A stretch of DNA of 6,158 bases, taken from the NCBI GenBank assembly GCA_964519585.1, contig CAZFIO010000118.1, positions 1 through 6,158 on the forward strand. The letters run 5' to 3'. The stretch is from CAZFIO01 sp964519585 (GTDB lineage: Bacteria > Bacillota > Clostridia > Tissierellales > Tissierellaceae). This document shows positions 1 through 6,158 of the stretch, one piece after another; the first letter of the stretch is position 1; every line of letters begins with the position of its first letter. Below the pieces are notes generated by a model. It did not search any database and was not told the DNA's origin. It was given only the letters and a program-made list of their open reading frames with translations. The translations under genes and the position numbers were made by a program.

Positions 1-40
1 TTTTTAGATTTATAATTTACAAGTATTTTCTATCATACCC

Positions 41-1687
41 TTGACACGAGAGGGAAGTGGCAAGACCTTTACTACCGTTAGTTGGCTTTTGAATACAGGA
101 GTTGCTAATGGATATAGGATTCTTTGGCTTGTACATAGACAGGAATTAATAGATCAGACCCTTTATGAGTTTAAAAATAGACTAGGAGATTTGGAACCCT
201 ATGGAATAAAATCTATAAACATGAGGGCTGCTTCAGGGAGCGCAAAACATTTCTCCATGAGTCAAATGTCAAGGCAAGATATAAATATATGTAGTATATA
301 CTCAGCCGCAAGTAAAAAGGGCATGAGATTTATAAGGAGGATGCTAGGGAAGCCTGGAGAAAGGAAACTAATAGTTGTAATAGATGAGGGGCATCATGCA
401 ACTATGCCATCCTATAAGAAGGTATTGGAAAGGATAGATAAAATAAACCCAAATAGAATTCTTTTAGGCTTAACAGCCACCCCTATTAGAATGAGTGAAA
501 AGGAAACAATTGAATTAAACAAGCTTTTCAAGGCTAAGGAATGCCTAGATAAAGAAAAGAACCTAGTGAAATATAATTATGTATATGAAATAGAACTTGA
601 TTATTTAATAAAAACAGGATTTCTATCAATACCCTACTATAAATATATACAAACAGAGATTAATGGAGAAGTTGAGTTTAAAATATCAAAAGAAGATATA
701 GAGCATTTTAATAAGTTCCATGAATTAACAGAAGAACTTAAAACAAAACTTGCTAAGTCGCAAATCAGGAACCAGATCATATTAAGGGAATATTTAAATA
801 ATAAAAAGAAGTATGGAAAAACATTGATATTTGCTATTAACCAGCTACATGCTGAGAAGTTAAATGAACTTTTTAGTGAAGCAGGAATTGACTCTGATTA
901 TGCCATTTCTAATCGTAAGGATTCACAAGAAGTAATTAAAAACTTCAAGGCAAATAAGTTTGACGTATTAATAAATGTTCAAATGTTAACGGAAGGAACC
1001 GATGTACCAGATATCCAAACTGTATTTTTAACTAGGGAAACAAATAGTGATTCTATGCTAATGCAGATGGTCGGTAGAGGTCTCAGGGGATTAGCTGCAA
1101 AAGGAACAGAAAATGTTTATATAGTAAGTTTCCATGACAAATGGGAGAAGATCAATTTTTGGATGAAACCAGAATTTGTTACAGGTGGTATTATTGAAAC
1201 ACCTTCGATTGGGCCAGATATAGGAACAGGGACTGATATTGAAGCGAAGACTAAAGAGCTAGTTATAGATGCAAATATCCAAGAGATTCTAGAAAAATTA
1301 TACAATGCAATGAGGGTCAATATTATATCTAAGGAACATGCTGATATTATTCCTGATGGTTGGTATGCAGTCTTTGATGAAGAAAATGAAAGAGACTACA
1401 GTATTACTGTTTATGATGATCAGTTACTTGGATATCAATTATTAGAGGATTCCATGGAAATTGTAATATATGGTAACCTACAAATAGATGAGATAATTAA
1501 TAATATGTTTAAAGATTCACATGTAAAGCCAGACATTAATGAAATGAGGATGATATTAGAACATATTAAAGATGAAAAAGAAATGCCAGCATATTATACA
1601 TTTGAACAAAGAAAATTATTTGACCCCAAAATCATTGCTAAGCAAATGGTTGAAGTAGTAGAAGATGATAAAGCCTATGAATATTAG
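41..1687 (+). CDS. SF2 DEAD/DEAH-type helicase, N-terminally truncated; upstream half of an amber-interrupted helicase-SprT gene
   Basis: Encodes the ATPase core of a superfamily 2 helicase, related to the type III restriction Res subunit/SSL2 group, expected to translocate on or remodel nucleic acid using ATP. Visible motifs are motif I TREGSGKT (residues 2-9), Walker B DEGHH (115-119), motif III TATP (145-148), motif V TEGTDVPD (317-324) and motif VI QMVGRGLRG (342-350). About 150 further residues after the helicase core belong to a domain I do not recognise. The nominal start is a TTG with no ribosome binding site, only a few residues before motif I, so the usual N-terminal Q-motif region is absent. 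The frame stays open upstream only to a TAG at 5-7. The ORF ends at TAG 1685-1687, but the same frame continues open into the downstream metallopeptidase ORF, so this is probably the front of one disrupted protein. The helicase assignment is firm; the start and intactness are not. Confidence 0.85.
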   Translation: MTREGSGKTFTTVSWLLNTGVANGYRILWLVHRQELIDQTLYEFKNRLGDLEPYGIKSINMRAASGSAKHFSMSQMSRQDINICSIYSAASKKGMRFIRRMLGKPGERKLIVVIDEGHHATMPSYKKVLERIDKINPNRILLGLTATPIRMSEKETIELNKLFKAKECLDKEKNLVKYNYVYEIELDYLIKTGFLSIPYYKYIQTEINGEVEFKISKEDIEHFNKFHELTEELKTKLAKSQIRNQIILREYLNNKKKYGKTLIFAINQLHAEKLNELFSEAGIDSDYAISNRKDSQEVIKNFKANKFDVLINVQMLTEGTDVPDIQTVFLTRETNSDSMLMQMVGRGLRGLAAKGTENVYIVSFHDKWEKINFWMKPEFVTGGIIETPSIGPDIGTGTDIEAKTKELVIDANIQEILEKLYNAMRVNIISKEHADIIPDGWYAVFDEENERDYSITVYDDQLLGYQLLEDSMEIVIYGNLQIDEIINNMFKDSHVKPDINEMRMILEHIKDEKEMPAYYTFEQRKLFDPKIIAKQMVEVVEDDKAYEY

Positions 1688-1801
1688 CTAAAAGATTATT
1701 ATGATAAACATCCTATTTTAGAAAATTTATATAAAACCTTCTATGCCTTTAAAAGGACGGTACTTGACAGCCTAGGGGAGTACAAAGATGCAGAGATAAT
1801 A
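1685..1801 (+). other. In-frame amber codon and open 38-codon linker joining helicase and SprT halves
   Basis: TAG at 1685-1687 is followed by 38 sense codons in the helicase frame, leading directly to the ATG at 1802, which lies in that same frame. The translated linker (beginning LKDYYDKHPILENLY) looks like normal protein rather than intergenic sequence. There is no terminator or promoter here. The only purine-rich stretch, AGGGGAG at 1774-1780, is about 21 bases before the ATG, too far to serve as its ribosome binding site. The simplest reading is a recent nonsense mutation (for example CAG to TAG) or a sequencing error in one gene. Programmed readthrough is possible but less likely. Confidence 0.8.
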
Positions 1802-2398
1802 ATGATTGATGACAGGGAAGATTATAAGGTTGTAGAAGGGTATTATGATATAGACGAGTTGTATTCTGAGGTAATCGAGGAATATCCTAAGTTAAGAAAT
1901 TTAAATCTTAATGGAATAAGTTGGAGTAAAAAGATATATAAGAGTTGGTTTGGTATATGCTATAAGTTTCCTGATGACAGTCATAGTATATTCATCAATC
2001 CCTTGTTAAGCTCTCCAAACATCTCTAGGGAGGCAGTAAAATATATAATATATCATGAGTTACTTCATGCATATGGTCTATGGGATCATGATGAGGAATT
2101 TAGAGATGAGGAGTGGAAGTATCCAAATAGTGCTAACTTAGATGGGGAACTTGATGAATTAGGATTGAATTTTGGAATAGATTTTAAGAGTTTAAAGGGA
2201 TTTAGGCTTGAAAATATAACTTTGGGAATGCCTGGTGCAAGTATAAAAGGGCCTGAGGCTATAGAAGAGGGAAAACAAGAAGACGATAAAAACAGAGAAG
2301 AAAAGATTAAATATAAGTTTTGCAGGAATTGTGGAAATAAGTTGCCTGTGGAATCAAGATTTTGCGATAAGTGTGGATCCAATGTAGAATATAATTAG
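1802..2398 (+). CDS. SprT-like zinc metallopeptidase domain with C-terminal zinc ribbon (probable downstream half of the helicase gene)
   Basis: This 198-residue stretch carries a metallopeptidase signature HELLH at residues 85-89, followed by HDEEFR at 96-101. That is the spacing of a SprT-like zinc peptidase, with H85, H89 and probably H96 as zinc ligands and E86 as the catalytic base. SprT/SPRTN relatives cut proteins bound or crosslinked to DNA, so a covalent link to a helicase would make functional sense. The C-terminus holds a zinc ribbon with CxxC pairs C174/C177 and C188/C191, separated from the peptidase by a charged, lysine- and glutamate-rich linker. No usable ribosome binding site precedes the ATG, and the frame is continuous with the helicase ORF through one TAG. 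The ATG is therefore probably an internal methionine and this ORF a fragment. Independent expression cannot be excluded. It ends at TAG, 72 bases before the next gene with no terminator between. Confidence 0.75.
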   Translation: MIDDREDYKVVEGYYDIDELYSEVIEEYPKLRNLNLNGISWSKKIYKSWFGICYKFPDDSHSIFINPLLSSPNISREAVKYIIYHELLHAYGLWDHDEEFRDEEWKYPNSANLDGELDELGLNFGIDFKSLKGFRLENITLGMPGASIKGPEAIEEGKQEDDKNREEKIKYKFCRNCGNKLPVESRFCDKCGSNVEYN

Positions 2399-2454
2399 TC
2401 AAGTTTCTTATTTTGAGATTATAAGTTTGGGAGATAAAACATATATAAAAACCG

Positions 2455-2462
2455 AAAGGAAG
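2455..2462 (+). promoter_or_regulatory. Ribosome binding site supporting the GTG start at 2471
   Basis: AAAGGAAG lies 8 bases before GTG 2471. This spacing supports the GTG as the real start, and it places the conserved GDALGVPVEF motif at residues 15-24, as expected close to the N-terminus of this family. Confidence 0.75.
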
Positions 2463-2470
2463 CTGATACC

Positions 2471-3412
2471 GTGAACAATCCAATTTTAAATGGAATTATG
2501 GGCCTAGTGGTTGGGGATGCCCTGGGGGTTCCTGTGGAGTTTACTGACAGGGAGAGTTTAAGGAGGAACCCTGTCAAGGATATGAGGGGCTATGGTACTT
2601 ACAATTTGCCGCCAGGCTCTTGGTCTGATGATTCTAGTATGACCCTCTGTCTATTGGACAGTTTGCAGGGTGGCCTTGACTATAAGGATATTATGGACAA
2701 GTTTATAGCCTGGTTTAACCATGGGGACTATACACCACATGGGCAAGTTTTTGATGTAGGAATAGGGACTAGGAAGGCCCTAGCTAGGTATATGGAAGGA
2801 ACCCCTCCACTTGAAGCAGGAGGAATTACAGAATACGACAATGGCAATGGTTCTCTTATGAGGATTTTACCTATATTATTTTATCTACAAGCTGAACATG
2901 GGGATAACTTTTTGGACAAGGATGAGGCCTTTCAGGTAATTCATAATATTTCTTCCCTAACCCATAGACATAAAAGATCACATATTGCCTGTGGGATTTA
3001 TATTTCTATAGCCTTCTTTTTAATGAAGAATATAGACCCAGATAGGGCAGTAAAATCAGGCATATCCAAGGCTATGGAATACTATAAAAGACATAAGGAA
3101 TATATAGGGGACCTGTCCTACTACTCTAGGATCATAGATGAAGGATTTGCAGATTTAGCTGAAGAAGAGATTAAAAGTGGTGGCTATGTAGTGGATACCT
3201 TGGAAGTTGCTATATGGTGCCTCTTAAATACTCATGACTACAAATCCTGTGTCCTTAAGGCAGTAAATCTAGGTAGGGATACAGATACTACTGCGGCTGT
3301 AGTAGGGGGCTTGGCTGGACTTAAATATGGATATGAAGCTATTCCAAAAGAGTGGTTAGGGCTTATTACTAGAAGGAATTATATAGAGAGTATGTGTTTA
3401 TCAATGTTTTAG
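2471..3412 (+). CDS. ADP-ribosylglycohydrolase (DraG/ARH family)
   Basis: A 313-residue cytosolic enzyme of normal length for the family, which hydrolyses ADP-ribose from modified proteins or from small ADP-ribosylated molecules using a binuclear Mg/Mn site. Conserved elements are GDALGVPVEF (15-24), WSDDSSM (51-57) with the metal-binding S52-D53-D54, NGNGSLMR (124-131), TH (164-165) and the C-terminal GRDTDTT (268-274) with metal ligands D270, D272 and T273. All expected metal-site residues are present, so the enzyme should be active. The substrate cannot be read from sequence; bacterial members act on ADP-ribosyl-arginine, on other ADP-ribose adducts or on ADP-ribosylated nucleic acids. It starts at GTG with a good ribosome binding site and ends with tandem TAG TAA stops before a hairpin terminator. 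It could be co-transcribed with the interrupted helicase gene upstream, because no terminator is seen in the 72-base gap. Confidence 0.93.
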   Translation: MNNPILNGIMGLVVGDALGVPVEFTDRESLRRNPVKDMRGYGTYNLPPGSWSDDSSMTLCLLDSLQGGLDYKDIMDKFIAWFNHGDYTPHGQVFDVGIGTRKALARYMEGTPPLEAGGITEYDNGNGSLMRILPILFYLQAEHGDNFLDKDEAFQVIHNISSLTHRHKRSHIACGIYISIAFFLMKNIDPDRAVKSGISKAMEYYKRHKEYIGDLSYYSRIIDEGFADLAEEEIKSGGYVVDTLEVAIWCLLNTHDYKSCVLKAVNLGRDTDTTAAVVGGLAGLKYGYEAIPKEWLGLITRRNYIESMCLSMF

Positions 3413-3455
3413 TAAGAATTTCCAAACACTAAACCAATTCATATTGAGCAGATAA

Positions 3456-3492
3456 CCCCTTTTATACCTAATATATTTTTAGGTTAAAGGGG
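3456..3492 (+). terminator. Hairpin terminator after the ADP-ribosylglycohydrolase gene
   Basis: CCCCTTTTATACCT (3456-3469) pairs with AGGTTAAAGGGG (3481-3492). The stem is CCCCTTT/AAAGGGG plus ACCT/AGGT with a small internal bulge, and the loop is 11 bases. The bases that follow (CTTAAATTTATT) are only moderately T-rich, so termination may be partial. The position between a double stop codon and the next promoter fits an intrinsic terminator. Confidence 0.65.
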
Positions 3493-3502
3493 CTTAAATT
3501 TA

Positions 3503-3533
3503 TTAGAAAAAATGTCCAATTTTCTGGTATACT
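3503..3533 (+). promoter_or_regulatory. Extended -10 promoter for the RyR/HD operon
   Basis: TGGTATACT (3525-3533) is a TGn-extended -10 element with TATACT at 3528-3533. The best upstream hexamer, TTAGAA at 3503-3508, is a poor -35 with a 19-base spacer, but an extended -10 tolerates that. The expected transcript start is near 3540, leaving a short leader of roughly 30 bases before the gene. The promoter lies directly after the terminator hairpin, which makes the two downstream genes a separate transcription unit. Confidence 0.6.
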
Positions 3534-3559
3534 ATTGTAGTAAGTCTTTAAAAACCTTT

Positions 3560-3567
3560 AAGGAGAG
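3560..3567 (+). promoter_or_regulatory. Ribosome binding site of the RyR-domain membrane protein
   Basis: AAGGAGAG lies a few bases before ATG 3573 (AAGGAG core with a 7-base spacer). It fixes the start so that the hydrophobic segment begins at residue 2. Confidence 0.8.
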
Positions 3568-3572
3568 ACCAT

Positions 3573-5465
3573 ATGCTACTTTTTATTTATATCCTTTTAT
3601 TCTCATTAATATATTTTTTTAATAAGGCAAGAAAAAAGACAAAAAACCTAAAAGATATTATATGGGTCTACAATTTTTGTTTCCTTCTGTCTATGTTCAT
3701 ACTTTTTGGACTTAAATTAGAAGATAACCCTAACTTTACTAACACTATTTTTTTACTTCTGCAAGCTTTTTACCTAACTATTAGGTCTATGGGCTTTTCA
3801 AAGGAATTTCTTTACTATGAGGATATTTTCCACTTATTTGGTCCCTCTGGTCTAGTTATGCTTCAAGTATGGCTTATAGTAGTATTCTCTTCTTTCTACA
3901 CTGCCCAGTTTTTATTGATGACCTTTCTTAAGGATCAAATTAATAGATTAAAAATGAATATAAGCCTGCATTTTCAAAACAAGGTCTATTTTCTTGCTGG
4001 AGATGAGGACAATGCCCTGGAGTTAATTAATAGTATTAGGAAGAGGGACAAGAGGTCTACTCTTATTTGGTTTGTGGATGACCTTGACCTAGACAAGCTA
4101 AGTTCACCAGATAGGGTCTTGCTAAAACCTCTGGGAGATATAGATAAGTGGTTCCTTCCAAATATTAAGAAGAAAAAGGAGTATATAGGTATACTTATAT
4201 TTGATGATGAAGATAAAAATATAAATCTACTAAGCATATTTGACAAGATAAAGGATGAAAAGAAAGAAAATATTAAGTTTACTGTTCTAACTGACAATGA
4301 ACATTTACGTTTTACAGACTTAAAAACTCACCTGGATTCTTACTTTGTTTCCAAGCCAAACCTACTGGCTAAGGATATATTAAATATCAATTCTTCTGTT
4401 AGTGTTACTAGAGATGATGTATTGGCTAGGTCATCACATTTTATAGATATACTAAAGAGAAATGGAAAGATGGCTTATGACCTAGATGGTTTTGCACTTT
4501 TAAAGAAGGATATACATATAGCTATAGTTGGCTATGGTGAGATTGGTATGGAACTAATGCTTATGTCCTATGAAAATAGCAGGTTTCTAAATGAAAAACT
4601 GGAGGAAAACAAGTTTAATGTTCATATATTTATAGAAAATCATGAGGACTCCAATGATTATTTCATGGAGAATTCTTCCTACTTTAAAAGCAAGGTAAAC
4701 TATGAGGAGTATAGGGGATGCTTAAGGTCTAAGGAGACCCTGGATATTTTAAAAGAAAATCTACATAAGTATGAGATGATTTTTATAGCAAGTGATGATG
4801 ACGAGGAAAATATAAAGATTGCCATATCCCTGATTGAACATATTAAGAAAGAAAATATAAGTAGTCAACCCCAAATTATTGTTTTTGCCAATAGCAGGGT
4901 TGCAAATATAGAAAATACAAGTATCAACATTTACACTGACTATCCATATATAAATATAGTCAATATATCAAACAAGGTATTTTCCCAGGAGACTCTTATA
5001 GATAGAAAACATGAAAAGATAGCCAGGAAATATCATGAAAGATACAAGGAAATTATGAAGATAGAAGATGGACAGGCCTATAAGGATTTAAATAACTTTA
5101 CCAAGGAATCAAATCTTGCAGCAGCCTATGATGAATTTAATAAAAAAGTCTTATTGGATAAGGTAGACTCAAGCAAGATAGATGAAAACCTTGAGAGCCT
5201 AGCTTTAAAACTGGCCATGTATGAACACTATAGATGGTGCGCCCTTCATGTGACTAGGGATTGGAAGCCCCTATTATTAGAAGAGTTAAGCAGGGATGAA
5301 AGGGCTAATATGATAAAAAAGAGACCCCAGGAAAGAAAGCACCTATGCCTGGCGTCCTGGGATGATTTGAATCTTTTAGAGGGACAACTAGGATCTGTAT
5401 CCTCTTCACAAGAATACAATATTAAAGAAGCAGAAAGATTTATTTTAGACTTAAGGAGGTTATAG
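3573..5465 (+). CDS. Membrane protein with channel-like N-terminus, tandem TrkA-N/RCK-like Rossmann units and C-terminal RyR-like domain
   Basis: A 630-residue protein with a short membrane region followed by a large cytosolic part. Hydrophobic segments lie at about 2-16, 29-47, 58-70 and 93-119. The basic loop KARKKTK (18-24) should face the cytosol, so a cytosolic C-terminus is easiest if 58-75 is a re-entrant pore loop rather than a full span. No TVGYG potassium filter is present. Next come a Rossmann-like unit starting KVYFLAGDEDNA (137-148), lacking the canonical glycines, and a second with IAIVGYGEIG (316-325), a GxGxxG dinucleotide-binding loop. The C-terminus has YEHYRW (550-555), W564 and HLCLASWDDL (590-599), which match the E-H-x-x-W and later W/D-D-L pattern of bacterial RyR domains. 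Bacterial RyR and TrkA-N combinations have been proposed to sense nucleotide ligands and gate membrane effectors; that role is inference here. It is the first gene of an operon with the HD hydrolase. The Rossmann call is strong, the RyR call good, and channel activity speculative. Confidence 0.75.
   Translation: MLLFIYILLFSLIYFFNKARKKTKNLKDIIWVYNFCFLLSMFILFGLKLEDNPNFTNTIFLLLQAFYLTIRSMGFSKEFLYYEDIFHLFGPSGLVMLQVWLIVVFSSFYTAQFLLMTFLKDQINRLKMNISLHFQNKVYFLAGDEDNALELINSIRKRDKRSTLIWFVDDLDLDKLSSPDRVLLKPLGDIDKWFLPNIKKKKEYIGILIFDDEDKNINLLSIFDKIKDEKKENIKFTVLTDNEHLRFTDLKTHLDSYFVSKPNLLAKDILNINSSVSVTRDDVLARSSHFIDILKRNGKMAYDLDGFALLKKDIHIAIVGYGEIGMELMLMSYENSRFLNEKLEENKFNVHIFIENHEDSNDYFMENSSYFKSKVNYEEYRGCLRSKETLDILKENLHKYEMIFIASDDDEENIKIAISLIEHIKKENISSQPQIIVFANSRVANIENTSINIYTDYPYINIVNISNKVFSQETLIDRKHEKIARKYHERYKEIMKIEDGQAYKDLNNFTKESNLAAAYDEFNKKVLLDKVDSSKIDENLESLALKLAMYEHYRWCALHVTRDWKPLLLEELSRDERANMIKKRPQERKHLCLASWDDLNLLEGQLGSVSSSQEYNIKEAERFILDLRRL
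5453..5460 (+). promoter_or_regulatory. Near-perfect Shine-Dalgarno for the HD protein, inside the end of the upstream gene
   Basis: AAGGAGGT ends 8 bases before ATG 5469 and is made from the last codons (encoding LRRL) of the RyR-domain gene. With only three bases between the stop and the next ATG, the two genes should be translationally coupled and made at similar levels. The site also explains why the HD gene starts at this ATG. Confidence 0.85.
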
Positions 5466-5468
5466 ACT

Positions 5469-6158
5469 ATGCTAGACTATATCAATTCATTTTTTACACA
5501 ATTCACCTTATCAGAGGATTTAAAAAACCAACACTTCTACACCCTATATTTAAAAGAATCAATTTTGGAGTTTCAGAAGGAGGAAAACAAGGACAAGGCT
5601 ATGGCGGTCTATGAGATGTTTTTCGACTGCTATAAACTTAAAACAAGTCAAGAGTTAAACTTTGTTGATTTACTGGATGTACTTAAGGACTATGAAGAAA
5701 ATGCTTCTACTCTTATAGACAAACAAAGGGATCACTTTGTTCATTCTGTAAATGTTTTTCTTCTAGGACTGTCTATTTATTCAAGAAACCCTAAGTTTCA
5801 GGAGACCTATAGGGACTATAAAAAACTTCAAGTAGATTCCCTAGAAAGAAACTTGAAAGAAATGTTTTTCTTTGAGTGGGGTCTAGCATCCTTATGCCAT
5901 GATATAGGCTATCCTATAGAAATTACTAGCAAACAAATCAACAAATTCACCGATATTATAACTAGGGCTGATAGCACGGGTATGAAATCAAGGCCTTATA
6001 TTGATTTTCATAACTTTGATGCTATAAATGGTTTTATAAACAAAGGAGAAGAAGGGGATCTTGACAAACCCCTTGATATCTTGTCATCCTATATTAGTGA
6101 ATTTTTAAACCTTGATTATGACTTGCTAAAGAAGGCCTTATATGATTTTCCAGATCTA
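5469..6158 (+). CDS. HD-superfamily metal-dependent phosphohydrolase (3' end outside the window)
   Basis: The first 230 codons are open to the right edge without a stop, so the protein is longer than seen. It begins MLDYINSFFTQF. The HD-domain core is visible: RDHFVHSVNVFLLG (residues 87-100), where H92 (or H89) would be the first metal ligand, and ASLCHDIGYP (140-149) with the signature H144-D145. The later conserved aspartate is probably beyond or near the window end and was not assigned. HD enzymes hydrolyse phosphate esters in nucleotides, cyclic nucleotides or (p)ppGpp; no feature here points to one substrate. There is no signal peptide or membrane segment, so it should be cytosolic. It lies three bases after the RyR-domain gene, in the same frame, with a strong Shine-Dalgarno. 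A plausible role is to make, trim or remove the ligand sensed by that membrane protein. The HD fold is well supported; the role is inferred. Confidence 0.8.
   Translation, partial: MLDYINSFFTQFTLSEDLKNQHFYTLYLKESILEFQKEENKDKAMAVYEMFFDCYKLKTSQELNFVDLLDVLKDYEENASTLIDKQRDHFVHSVNVFLLGLSIYSRNPKFQETYRDYKKLQVDSLERNLKEMFFFEWGLASLCHDIGYPIEITSKQINKFTDIITRADSTGMKSRPYIDFHNFDAINGFINKGEEGDLDKPLDILSSYISEFLNLDYDLLKKALYDFPDL

Noticed and set aside
41..46. TTGACA, a perfect -35 hexamer at the nominal helicase start
   Set aside because: No -10-like hexamer occurs at 16-18 bases downstream, and the sequence codes for the residues leading into helicase motif I.
1117..1320. Minus-strand ORF of 67 codons within the helicase gene
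   Set aside because: It lies opposite conserved helicase sequence, has no recognisable domain, and is a shadow of the real gene.
2086..2382. Minus-strand ORF of 98 codons opposite the metallopeptidase/zinc-ribbon region
   Set aside because: Serine-rich low-complexity translation typical of an antisense shadow; the + strand carries conserved zinc-binding motifs.
41..2398. Pyrrolysine or other genome-wide amber recoding as the explanation for the internal TAG
   Set aside because: TAG is the natural terminator of three other ORFs in the window, which is not expected where TAG is routinely read as sense; a nonsense mutation or sequencing error is simpler.
2413..2447. Possible promoter before the ADP-ribosylglycohydrolase gene (TTGAGA 2413-2418, TATATA 2442-2447)
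   Set aside because: The spacer is 23 bases, and the better-spaced hexamer TTATAA (2419-2424) matches the -35 consensus at only three positions. Not strong enough to annotate.
3544..3569. Weak hairpin GTCTTT/AGAGAC overlapping the ribosome binding site at 3560
   Set aside because: It needs a wobble pair and has only about six base pairs around a 14-base loop; unlikely to be a real translational control element.
3986..4297. Minus-strand ORF of 103 codons within the RyR-domain gene
   Set aside because: Antisense of a conserved Rossmann region, with serine- and leucine-rich composition; no independent support.

Overview
The window is AT-rich DNA whose codon use (frequent AGG, ATA and TTA), strong AAGGAG-type ribosome binding sites and GTG/TTG starts point to a low-GC Gram-positive anaerobe of the Clostridia/Tissierellia type. 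This is inferred from composition and protein flavour, not from a marker gene. All convincing genes lie on the + strand. No tRNA, rRNA, CRISPR array or insertion sequence was recognised.

Left part (about 1-2398): one long reading frame encodes an SF2 (DEAD/DEAH, type III restriction 'Res'-like) helicase, then a SprT-like HExxH zinc metallopeptidase domain, then a C-terminal four-cysteine zinc ribbon. An in-frame TAG at 1685-1687 cuts it in two. The 38 codons between that TAG and the next ATG (1802) are open in the same frame, and the second ATG has no good ribosome binding site. The two ORFs therefore look like halves of one ~785-codon gene carrying a nonsense mutation. The N-terminus is also missing: the frame meets another TAG at 5-7, only 12 codons before motif I.

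Middle part (2471-3412): an intact ADP-ribosylglycohydrolase (DraG/ARH family) starts at a GTG with a good ribosome binding site. It ends at tandem TAG TAA stops and is followed by a hairpin that probably terminates transcription.

Right part (about 3503-6158): a new transcription unit begins with an extended -10 promoter. Its first gene encodes a 630-residue membrane protein with a small N-terminal channel-like membrane region, two consecutive Rossmann (TrkA-N/RCK-like) units and a C-terminal RyR-like domain. Three bases after its stop, behind a near-perfect Shine-Dalgarno, begins an HD-superfamily phosphohydrolase that runs off the right edge. This pair resembles a nucleotide-sensing membrane effector with a nucleotide hydrolase, a type of architecture discussed for nucleotide-centred conflict and signalling systems. 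It is the most interesting system here. The neighbouring ADP-ribosylglycohydrolase suggests, only by proximity, a link to ADP-ribose or NAD-derived metabolites.
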